20,233 nt of DNA from an uncultured Phycisphaerae bacterium (GTDB lineage: Bacteria > Planctomycetota > Phycisphaerae > Sedimentisphaerales > Anaerohalosphaeraceae), in NCBI GenBank assembly GCA_937995495.1, contig CALKKA010000111.1, positions 1 to 20,233 of the forward strand, given 5' to 3'. The notes beneath the pieces were generated by a model. That model worked only from the letters and a program-made list of their open reading frames with translations, did not search any database and was not told where the DNA came from. Positions 1 to 7,767 of this stretch are shown here, in pieces; position 1 is the first letter of the stretch, and every line of letters starts with the position of its first letter. The translations under genes were made by a program, and so were the position numbers.

Positions 1-1182
1 CTTCTTGGTGCAGTGTCCCCATGTTAATCGTCGGAAGGGACTGGCGGTTGTACCGTAGATTGATTCGCTGTTGACTGACATCCATTGACCAATTTCTCTG
101 AGACGATCAATAGATGGCCCAGGGATTTTGCCTTCTTCCGTAGGGCCGACATTAAGCAGGTAATTACCGCCTTTGCCGGCTGATTTAACAAGAGAGCGAA
201 TCAGTTTTTCAGTTGATTTCCAGTTATCATCATAACTTTTAAACCCCCATGTTGTGTTCATTGTCATACAGCTTTCCCAGTCGTAATCAATTCCGGTAGC
301 TGGGACATGCTGTTCGGGTGTCCTTGTATCACCTTTATATTTTCCACCCAAACGGTTGTTCGTAATTATACCAGGCGACATGTTTATTACAGACTGCAGC
401 ACATCAGCACGCCCGCGCGTCATCCCGTGGGGGGTGTCCCACCACAAGATGGCAATATCACCATAATTGGTCAGAATTTCTTTAAGCTGCGGAACGGCGA
501 TATTTTGAATATATTCATCCATGTCACCTTCCTGGGCATCATCCCAGCATTTATTACCGGCTGAAGAACCGCCGGGATGACACCAGTCCTGTGCCTGAGA
601 ATAGTAAAATCCCAGTCTGATTCTATGCTTTCGACAGGCTTCGGCCAGCGGTTTGAGTAAATCTTTGCCATAAGGAGTTGCATCGACAACATCCCAATCC
701 GTAACCTTAGAATCGAACAGGGCAAATCCATCATGATGCTTGGACGTTATAACGATGTATTTCATCCCGGCTTCTTTTGCCAGTCGAACCCATTGGTCCG
801 GATCATACTCGACGGGATTGAACTGCTTGGCGTACTGTTTGTATTCTGCTACCGGGATTTTTCCACGATGCATGATCCACTCGCCAATCCCCTCGATTTG
901 TTTGCCATTATAAGTTCCTGCTGGAACAGCATATACCCCCCAATGAATAAACATGCCGAAACGAGCCTGACGCCACCAAGCCATACGTGCGTCTCGCTGC
1001 TGGGGTGTTTCTTCTTCATATGGCCATGAAGAAATCTGCGGTTCCTCTGGCTTAGGCTCAGACCCCAATTTCGAGGACTCCATACATCCAGCAGGTCCGC
1101 AGACAAAGATAAATAAAAGAAGACTAAGAACAGTGTTGTTTATGATGCCTTTGACAAATTGTTCCTTCGGTGTACAAGTCAT
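1..1182 (-). CDS. GH29 alpha-L-fucosidase lipoprotein, C-terminus cut by window edge
   Basis: This is the N-terminal 394 codons of an exo-acting alpha-L-fucosidase of family GH29, which removes terminal L-fucose with retention. The frame is open to base 1 with no stop, so the C-terminus lies outside. Residues 1-33 form a hydrophobic leader ending in PAGC, a plausible though non-canonical lipobox, so export and lipid anchoring are likely. The (beta/alpha)8 domain starts near residue 62. Motifs seen are RFGMFIHWG (74-82), KHHDGF (148-153), ILWWDTP (245-251), in which D249 is the expected nucleophile, DWESCMT (301-307) and GNYLLNVGPT (339-348). The ATG at 1182 is preceded by GAGG five bases upstream. 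The gene follows the GH95 fucosidase by 106 bases and probably shares its transcript. Family assignment is firm. Linkage specificity, GH29 subfamily and the polymer attacked cannot be read from the sequence. Confidence 0.95.
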   Translation of the reverse strand, partial: MTCTPKEQFVKGIINNTVLSLLLFIFVCGPAGCMESSKLGSEPKPEEPQISSWPYEEETPQQRDARMAWWRQARFGMFIHWGVYAVPAGTYNGKQIEGIGEWIMHRGKIPVAEYKQYAKQFNPVEYDPDQWVRLAKEAGMKYIVITSKHHDGFALFDSKVTDWDVVDATPYGKDLLKPLAEACRKHRIRLGFYYSQAQDWCHPGGSSAGNKCWDDAQEGDMDEYIQNIAVPQLKEILTNYGDIAILWWDTPHGMTRGRADVLQSVINMSPGIITNNRLGGKYKGDTRTPEQHVPATGIDYDWESCMTMNTTWGFKSYDDNWKSTEKLIRSLVKSAGKGGNYLLNVGPTEEGKIPGPSIDRLREIGQWMSVNSESIYGTTASPFRRLTWGHCTKK

Positions 1183-1288
1183 ATAACCCTCTTACCTTTC
1201 ATTAAACGGAGTTAAATAGGTTAAAAAATCATGTTTCGTTACTCTAAATAACAGGGACACATCTCCACATATTTTTTTCCACAGGATT

Positions 1289-3679
1289 TTATTGAAAATG
1301 CTTCAACGTCAAAATCTTTCTCTGGCCCTTTTTAAGAGTCATTTTAATCGTTTTGTCATTATAACGAACCCGACACCGCTGACCGGTCAGGCTGGTCAGA
1401 GTCGCCTTGACAAGCTTTGCGTCTCGCCATTCGATATCTACTTGAAAACCGCCTCTGGCCCGCAGTCCATTGACATTGCCATCGGGCCAAGCGGTCGGGC
1501 ATGCCGGTAATAATTCGATCAGATAGCCCGTTTGAGAATTGCCCACATGCGACTGCATAAGCATCTCAGCGATGCCTGCAGTCCCGCCAAAATTTCCATC
1601 GATCTGGAATGGTGGGTGCGTATCGAATAGATTGGACAATGTGCTTTTTTGTAACAATGCCTGTACATTTTCATAAGCCTTCTCTGCATCATGAAAACGC
1701 GCCCAAAAATTAATGATCCATGCCCGCGACCAGCCGGTATGTCCTCCGCCATGAGCAAGTCGATACTCAAGGCTCTCGCGTGCTGCATCGACCATCTTAG
1801 GGCTGTCGTAGACGTTGTATTGCCTGCCCGGATGCAGTGCGAACAGATGCGAAATGTGTCGATGTCCCGGCTCCGGTTCCTCGAACTCCTGCGTCCATTC
1901 CATCAACCGGCCATCAGAGCCGATCTGGGGAAGCGCCAACTGTTCTTTTGCCGAACGAACCTTCTTTACAAATTCGTCTTCGACACCTAAAACTTGTGCC
2001 GCTTCAAGGTAATTGGTAAAGTTGTCCCAGATAATCTCCTGGTCCATACTTGTTCCCATATCGATGCTGGCCTTTTTGCCTTCAGGCGTTAAAAAGCGGT
2101 TTTCGGGGGATGTTGACGGTCCCGATACGAGCTTGCCGGTTCGAGGGTCGGTGATCAGATAATCGATAAAGAATTCTGCCGATGCTTTAAGGATCGGATA
2201 CGCTCGTTCGGCAAGAAATACCCTGTCGCCTGTAAATCTATAATGCTCCATGAAGTGCTGTGTATTCCATGCCCCCCCCATCGGCCACATTCCATATAGA
2301 ACCTGACCGAAGACCGGAGTCCATAACCAAGCATCAGTCGTGTGGGCAGTTACAAATCCATTGCAACCAAACATGTCACGCGCCGTTTTTCGACCATTCG
2401 GAACCAGCCTTTCTGTAAAATCCATGAACGGTTCGTGACAAGAAGACAGGTTTGTCACTTCTGCCGGCCAGTAATTCATCTGTAAGTTTATGTTAATATG
2501 GTAATCGGAGTTCCACGGTGCCGCGATTCGTTCATTCCAGATGCCTTGCAGATTGGCGGGCATATTGCCCGGACGCGATGAACCGATCAGCAGATAACGG
2601 CCGTATTGGAAGTATAACGACACTAATGCCGGATCAACACCACCAGACTTGAGGTCTGTGAGTCGCTGATCCGTCGGCACTAGGGCTTTATCCCATCCGC
2701 CAAGATCAAGTCGGCAGCGTCTGAAATACTGCTGGTGGTCAGCGATATGGTCCTGACGCAATTTCTTAAAAGATTTGCTTGCTGCTGCATCGATCACATC
2801 GTTGCATTTCGCGTCGCGGTCATGCGTCAGGGGCGAAGATGGTTGCTGTCGATTATAATCGGTTGACGAAGCCACCAGAAAGACAACCGCATCTGCCTTT
2901 TCGATCACAATCGCGTTGTTCTCGGTTCGGACCTGTCCCCCATCAGTCAGTGCCTTGACCTGGCAGTGCCATTTTACGCCCAGGTGTTTGCCGTCGTGCT
3001 GAGACTGGCCGGACATGTCTAGGGTGTCGGTTCCGGACATGGTCGTCGTAAAATCTGCGGGCCTGTCCAACAAAGCCCTCAGGGAAATGGCTTTAGGCTT
3101 GTCGGCTGTCAAACGCACCGCGATCACATCATCGACTGCAGAGGCGAATACTTCACGGACGTAATGAACATCGTTGAACTGAAACGTCGTGGATGCAATG
3201 GCCGTATCCAAGTCAAGTTGCCGTCGATAATTCACCTGAGGGGTTGTTGGGTCTGAGTCGAGGAAATGCAGGCGTAAATCCCCCAGCGTTTGATAGCTTC
3301 GCGGGGATATTCGCTCGGCCATTACTTTTTTCTGAATGAGATCTTGGGCCTCGATATATTTGCCGTCGAAAATCAGCTGTCTCGCTTTGGCAATATAGTC
3401 AGCAGCCCCTTTGGTGTTTTCCGGAACCGGCGCCCCTGCCCAGACAGTATCGTCATTGAGTTGGATACGTTCGCTCAGTACACCACCGAAGACCATCGCG
3501 CCGAACCGTCCATTGCCAACTGGAAGCGCCTGAACCCATTCGTCAGCAGGTTGAAGGTACCACAATTGGTATTGTTCCCAAACATCTGCTTGCGATGGCG
3601 TCTGCTGAGCAATGCAACCAGTTCCCAAACATGGTGTCAATATTAACAGATACAGGTGGATTGGTTTTGTTATAAACAT
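1289..3679 (-). CDS. GH95 alpha-L-fucosidase, secreted, probable lipoprotein
   Basis: This 796-residue protein has the usual length and motif order of GH95, the inverting alpha-L-fucosidases typified by Bifidobacterium AfcA; some members are galactosidases. Residues 1-22 are a signal peptide ending LGTGC, probably a lipobox. An N-terminal beta-sandwich (about 35-300; LPVGNGRFGAM at 52-62) precedes an (alpha/alpha)6 barrel. The catalytic residues known from AfcA have clear counterparts: N396 and N398 in HININLQMNYWPAE, E526 in PSTSPEN (general acid) and D694 in QIDGNFGG. All four are intact, so the enzyme is expected to be active. An AAGGA ribosome site lies nine bases before the ATG. The gene sits between a PhoD-like phosphatase (102 bases upstream) and a GH29 fucosidase. 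Together the two fucosidases could cleave different fucosyl linkages of one glycan. Confidence 0.96.
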   Translation of the reverse strand: MFITKPIHLYLLILTPCLGTGCIAQQTPSQADVWEQYQLWYLQPADEWVQALPVGNGRFGAMVFGGVLSERIQLNDDTVWAGAPVPENTKGAADYIAKARQLIFDGKYIEAQDLIQKKVMAERISPRSYQTLGDLRLHFLDSDPTTPQVNYRRQLDLDTAIASTTFQFNDVHYVREVFASAVDDVIAVRLTADKPKAISLRALLDRPADFTTTMSGTDTLDMSGQSQHDGKHLGVKWHCQVKALTDGGQVRTENNAIVIEKADAVVFLVASSTDYNRQQPSSPLTHDRDAKCNDVIDAAASKSFKKLRQDHIADHQQYFRRCRLDLGGWDKALVPTDQRLTDLKSGGVDPALVSLYFQYGRYLLIGSSRPGNMPANLQGIWNERIAAPWNSDYHININLQMNYWPAEVTNLSSCHEPFMDFTERLVPNGRKTARDMFGCNGFVTAHTTDAWLWTPVFGQVLYGMWPMGGAWNTQHFMEHYRFTGDRVFLAERAYPILKASAEFFIDYLITDPRTGKLVSGPSTSPENRFLTPEGKKASIDMGTSMDQEIIWDNFTNYLEAAQVLGVEDEFVKKVRSAKEQLALPQIGSDGRLMEWTQEFEEPEPGHRHISHLFALHPGRQYNVYDSPKMVDAARESLEYRLAHGGGHTGWSRAWIINFWARFHDAEKAYENVQALLQKSTLSNLFDTHPPFQIDGNFGGTAGIAEMLMQSHVGNSQTGYLIELLPACPTAWPDGNVNGLRARGGFQVDIEWRDAKLVKATLTSLTGQRCRVRYNDKTIKMTLKKGQRKILTLKHFQ

Positions 3680-3781
3680 CGCTTGGATTCCTTAAGAGCT
3701 CCATGAATCTTCGGTATCAGGGATTTTCCTCTTAGCTTTACACATCTTGGCTTAGTTGCTCCGTTGAGCATAACCGCATCA

Positions 3782-5305
3782 TTAACCACCTGGTGTTAGC
3801 TGGCTCTGCAAAAGTGAAATTTCTTCCAGAATGCTCCCCCTTTCATCAACCAACCGGAAGGTTACCCGCGGATCGGTCTTGGTCGTATCAAACTCAAACT
3901 CACCGAATGCTTTGATATTAGCCCTGCCAAAAAGTTGTAAATCTCCCGCCTTTTCAGCTATTGCATCAGGACCGGGCATACCGCCCAGCGTGCCGACTTC
4001 AAATTCATAAAAAGTATGTCCGCTTGGGCGAGGAATTTTAAAGGCCCGGGTGCCATGTCGGTCGCCGGATATCAGCAAAACCCCGGGGACTTGGTTTTTC
4101 TCGATAAACGAAAAGAGCTCCTCTCTGCCTTCTGCATCCCAAATGCCCCATGAATCCTTCGCATTGGTCACATAATCGCTCCACATCGTAGGGCTGCTGA
4201 TAATCACAAACGGCCCTTGACACTGAAGCAACTGCTGTTTCAACCAGGCCATCTGCCTATCGCCAAGAAATGCATTCTTCGTATTCGGCGTTTTCCGAAG
4301 CGAACGCGTATCCAGCATGATCACATCAGCCGGTCCGATCCGGGTGCGAAAATAAATCCCCTGCTTCCCATCGCCATAACCAGGATTGTTCCAATTCTGA
4401 GTCCAGACCTCGCGGACCGCGAGAACATCTTCAGCAGTAAAGCCTTCAGGAACCCCCGACAGATCGTTGTCAAAGTAATCATGATCATCCCACGTTGCAT
4501 AAACCGGCATAGCAGCGGCTAGCCCCTGCCAGGCTGGTGACAAATCCCGCAATAAGTAATCACTGCGGTGCAACGCCGTGTTATTGTTGCGATCGTCGAC
4601 CGCCGAATCACCGGTTAATATCATCGCTCGATTCCCGCGCTGGCGAATCTGTTTCATCAGATGAATATTGTGAATCCCGGACTTGTGAAAATCACCTCCA
4701 AAAGCAAGCTGAAAATTACCTTTTTTTTCAGGCAATGGAAAAGTCGTAAACTTTGTTTGCTGCTTAAGCGGCAAACACTCACCATCTATAAATATCTGAT
4801 AGTCATATTTGGTTGCAGGTTTTAACCCTGTAAGTTCCACTACTGCCGTCAGGTCCGTATGAACCGAGCTTTTAGAAGATGCGATCACTGTCTGGCCTGA
4901 GAGGCCTTTGGCCTTTACCTCAACCGGCGATGGCTTAATGGTACGCACCCAAACCGATGCACGATCATGGGCGACATTTCCAAGCATGGGGCCGCCAAGA
5001 TGTTTGATATTGTGTCTCTCGGCTGAGCCGACCAAATATATATTGTCAGCAAAACGAGCTGCCCTGTCAGACTGGAACATCTTCCTGACTTCGGCATAAA
5101 AACCGATAACCGAATCCGGCTGACGCTGATAACTGTTAAGCAGATCCATGTCGATATCAGTGCTGCCGATGTGAGCCAAAGGCAAAGTAACGTCAATGCG
5201 AGGATCGGTATCAGCTGTGTGCGTACCACAACCAATAAACATCGCAACTACCATCAAATATAGAATACACTTGCAGTTTCGATCAGACATTAGTTTGTAC
5301 TTCAC
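3782..5305 (-). CDS. PhoD-like metallophosphatase lipoprotein
   Basis: This is a secreted calcineurin-like phosphoesterase of the PhoD (alkaline phosphatase D) type. Residue numbers follow the GTG start at 5305, which gives 507 residues. The leader ends FIGC with the lipobox Cys at 26. An Ig-like PhoD N-terminal domain (about 105-190) precedes the metal-binding domain. Its motifs are FGGDFH (202-207), TGDS (near 233), WDDHDYFDND (272-281) and SGDRHG (413-418), which together supply the family's metal ligands. Known members hydrolyse phosphodiesters or phosphomonoesters outside the cytoplasm. The gene lies 28 bases after the symporter stop and 102 bases before the GH95 gene, so co-transcription is likely. 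Why a phosphatase sits in a fucosidase operon is unclear: it may scavenge phosphate from a decorated glycan or act on a non-phosphate ester. A TTG start at 5344 inside the symporter gene is possible but lacks the good ribosome site found before the GTG. Confidence 0.9.
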   Translation of the reverse strand: MKYKLMSDRNCKCILYLMVVAMFIGCGTHTADTDPRIDVTLPLAHIGSTDIDMDLLNSYQRQPDSVIGFYAEVRKMFQSDRAARFADNIYLVGSAERHNIKHLGGPMLGNVAHDRASVWVRTIKPSPVEVKAKGLSGQTVIASSKSSVHTDLTAVVELTGLKPATKYDYQIFIDGECLPLKQQTKFTTFPLPEKKGNFQLAFGGDFHKSGIHNIHLMKQIRQRGNRAMILTGDSAVDDRNNNTALHRSDYLLRDLSPAWQGLAAAMPVYATWDDHDYFDNDLSGVPEGFTAEDVLAVREVWTQNWNNPGYGDGKQGIYFRTRIGPADVIMLDTRSLRKTPNTKNAFLGDRQMAWLKQQLLQCQGPFVIISSPTMWSDYVTNAKDSWGIWDAEGREELFSFIEKNQVPGVLLISGDRHGTRAFKIPRPSGHTFYEFEVGTLGGMPGPDAIAEKAGDLQLFGRANIKAFGEFEFDTTKTDPRVTFRLVDERGSILEEISLLQSQLTPGG

Positions 5306-5310
5306 ATTTA

Positions 5311-5315
5311 CACCT
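5311..5315 (-). promoter_or_regulatory. Ribosome binding site deciding a GTG start
   Basis: On the minus strand AGGTG lies exactly five bases before the GTG at 5305-5303. The in-frame TTG at 5344 lies inside the upstream symporter gene, and the in-frame ATG at 5290 has no purine-rich stretch before it. This favours GTG as the start of the PhoD-like gene. Confidence 0.6.
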
Positions 5316-5333
5316 GCAAAAAAATAACCGAAT

Positions 5334-7511
5334 CTATTTACCAAGCGTCACCAGTAAATACATTATAAAAATCACACCGCCGATAGCCATCGCAATATAT
5401 CCATGTCCCTTCCAATCTCTTTTGGTCCATTTACGGAACTCCCAATTGGAATTTTCAAACATCTTGAGGTGATCAAAGCGTTTGGGGTTCTCTTTGGTCT
5501 TCTGGACTTCAATGGCATCCTGTGCATGGTCTGAAATCGCAGGAGTACGCAGTCTTCCATAAAAGAAGTCAAGCCTGTCTGTGTCCTCACGGCGGGTACA
5601 CCGTGAAACCACTATGACAACACTAAATGGGATCAACACTCTCAGAATATAAGCGAAGGACTCATTTAAGGCGTATTTATTCTCAGCCAGATCGATCCCC
5701 ATCAAATCCATTATAACCAACTCCACTTTCAGCATGCCCCCCCCCTCGGCTAAGCCGGATTCGTCATGAGTCAATCCCTTTTGCCAAAAGATGCTTCCTG
5801 ACTTAATATAGTCATATTTAATAAAGTCCTCTCCAATGGCGATTGCTTTGGGACGATTGCCCTGCGCCTTTCCAATCGCGGAAAGCGCGTCCCATTTTTC
5901 TATCTCTTCTTCTCGCAACTGAACATCTACCGAGTTGGCGATGTAGGAATTTTCTACGGTATAGGCTTGCGTCTGTTTGGCCAGATACTCGTTTGTTCTG
6001 ACGCCGGGAAAGATGGGGATCATAACCGGGAGGATCAAAGTAAACAGGCTGGTAATAATAATTGAGACCCATGCACCGGTTCGAGTCGCCCTTCTCCAAA
6101 TCATGCCGACCCAGAAAGAAGCAGCCACCATGGAATTGAAAGAGAGCAGAAAGATCAACAGTGTAAATACGTCATCCAGCGTAATGGCCAGGAAAACACC
6201 GCCGACAATATAGACAAGACAAAATATCCTGCCGACTAAAACGTAGTGAGATTCTTTTCGACCGGGGAAAAGCGGACGATAAAAATTATTGGTCAACAGT
6301 GAAGAACTTGTCAACATCAGCGCGTCAACCGTTGACAGCAGGGCCGCCATCAGGCACGCTACCATCAATCCAACCAGTCCCGGACAAAGAAGGTCACGGG
6401 TCGCCATGCCCCACACAAAATCAGGATCGCTGACCTTGGTGCCATACAGAAGCAGTGTCATCATGGCAACAAATCCCCAGATGACCGTACAGTATCTTTT
6501 CATAAACATCCCGGTCACAAAACCGACCCTGGCCGTCTCATCATCTTTTGCAGACCCGGCAGCGGTCAGCTGATTGGACTGTACGGTCGTATTAAACACA
6601 CCCATAATCCCAAATGACAACAGGTAGTACCATGTAAACTGGGGGACATTGGGAGATCCCAGGACCTTGAAGAAAGACTGGGGCAAATTCTGATGGAACG
6701 CCTGGAATGTCCCGAGGATGCCCGACGTACCATATTGAAGATTAATCGCATGCATCGCAAAAGGCACCAGGATAAGTGTTAATATAATAATAAAAATCCC
6801 CTGGACCATGTCCGCAACAAAGGCCGCCCCCAACCCGCCACAGATCGCATAGACCAACACGACAATTGCCAACATAACTGTCAGATAGTTTCTATTGATA
6901 TATGAAAATATGCGTTGGGGATTTTGGTCTGAGAGGGTTTTGAGTTCGGCCTGTTGGGCTTCAGAAAGAAGGGCATAGTCTCGTGCCCTTAATGCCTCCA
7001 GCGTCACCGCCATGTCACGTTCAGCAACCTGCTCCTGTGTAAGAACAGACTCGGGCTTGATCGCAATGGCGGCAACGGTTTTACTCATCGCGGTAAATCC
7101 CGCGGCAGCAACGATCATAAACATGAGGGCCTGGGTTACAGCATAGAAACCTGCCATTGCTTTAGAATTGTAGCGTTCCTCAAAAAATTGCGCCAGACTG
7201 AGATAACGGAGACGCCGATACCACATCGTCACCATCCAGAACACGGGCATCGACAACAGACCTTGAACCAGCCAGAACCCAACCCCTGCAGCGCCATTCC
7301 TGCTTACGACGGTTGTCGTTCCAACCGCGGTCTCGGCACTGGTCCCCTGGCCAAAGGCAGCGAATGTCTGGATATATTTACCAAAGCGTCTGCCTGCAAG
7401 AAAATAATCTTCTTCATTCTTAATCCGTTTCATCGCCCTGAAGCCGATCCACAAAACGACAGAAAAATAAGCGACGATTACAATGATGTCTATCCAATTC
7501 AAACCAAACAT
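5334..7511 (-). CDS. Sodium:solute symporter, SSS family, enlarged form
   Basis: This integral membrane protein of 725 residues belongs to the SSS family (LeuT fold), which couples Na+ entry to uptake of sugars, organic acids or similar solutes. The first helix (about 6-24) is followed by the typical DYFLAGRRFG stretch (35-44). The helix with ALLSTVDALML (390-400) holds S393 and T394, the pair expected at the second sodium site. It is longer than most SSS proteins because of two hydrophilic insertions, about 153-204 and 504-618, and a soluble stretch at 638-700 before a last helix (703-722). AAGGA precedes the ATG by seven bases. It is the first gene after a terminator, followed closely by the phosphatase and two fucosidases. 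Import of released fucose is therefore the simplest role, but the substrate is inferred from context only. Confidence 0.93.
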   Translation of the reverse strand: MFGLNWIDIIVIVAYFSVVLWIGFRAMKRIKNEEDYFLAGRRFGKYIQTFAAFGQGTSAETAVGTTTVVSRNGAAGVGFWLVQGLLSMPVFWMVTMWYRRLRYLSLAQFFEERYNSKAMAGFYAVTQALMFMIVAAAGFTAMSKTVAAIAIKPESVLTQEQVAERDMAVTLEALRARDYALLSEAQQAELKTLSDQNPQRIFSYINRNYLTVMLAIVVLVYAICGGLGAAFVADMVQGIFIIILTLILVPFAMHAINLQYGTSGILGTFQAFHQNLPQSFFKVLGSPNVPQFTWYYLLSFGIMGVFNTTVQSNQLTAAGSAKDDETARVGFVTGMFMKRYCTVIWGFVAMMTLLLYGTKVSDPDFVWGMATRDLLCPGLVGLMVACLMAALLSTVDALMLTSSSLLTNNFYRPLFPGRKESHYVLVGRIFCLVYIVGGVFLAITLDDVFTLLIFLLSFNSMVAASFWVGMIWRRATRTGAWVSIIITSLFTLILPVMIPIFPGVRTNEYLAKQTQAYTVENSYIANSVDVQLREEEIEKWDALSAIGKAQGNRPKAIAIGEDFIKYDYIKSGSIFWQKGLTHDESGLAEGGGMLKVELVIMDLMGIDLAENKYALNESFAYILRVLIPFSVVIVVSRCTRREDTDRLDFFYGRLRTPAISDHAQDAIEVQKTKENPKRFDHLKMFENSNWEFRKWTKRDWKGHGYIAMAIGGVIFIMYLLVTLGK

Positions 7512-7614
7512 AACAATCCTTTTAAATAAATACTCTTACCCGTTTTGTCCTTCATCCGTTTGCCAGAAGCAGCTGCTTTCATCTCTGTCATCACCACTGA
7601 TGTAGCCTGACTCT

Positions 7615-7620
7615 ATTATC
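7615..7620 (-). promoter_or_regulatory. Possible -10 box for the symporter-phosphatase-fucosidase unit
   Basis: The minus strand reads GATAAT here, about 100 bases before the symporter start and just downstream of the terminator that closes the giant gene. No convincing -35 hexamer lies at standard spacing; a TTGCTG further upstream is too distant. The region 7512-7663 must contain a start site if the terminator is efficient, but the exact box is a guess. Confidence 0.25.
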
Positions 7621-7663
7621 AAATAAAGTCTCGTTTAAAACCAGCAAGTTTTTAATAATAACA

Positions 7664-7695
7664 CAGGCATGGCGGCGCAAAAACCGCCATGCCTG
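7664..7695 (-). terminator. Hairpin terminator after the giant gene
   Basis: A perfect 12-base inverted repeat (CAGGCATGGCGG at 7664-7675, complement at 7684-7695) has an 8-base loop. It lies 72 bases downstream of the stop codon of the 1990-residue protein in the direction of transcription. The downstream minus-strand sequence is TGTTATTATTAAAAA, U-rich but interrupted. It separates the secreted giant from the symporter operon. Confidence 0.75.
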
Positions 7696-7767
7696 ATTAA
7701 GTCATACGACTTATAAATTGTTGATTTTATAATTTTGCCACAATACAAACAAAAACAGTCACATCAT

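Noticed and set aside
22..1106. Several short frames on both strands near the left edge (for example 849-1106 and 471-734 minus)
   Set aside because: They overlap the GH29 frame, which is open from 1182 to base 1 and shows family motifs throughout. They are shadows.
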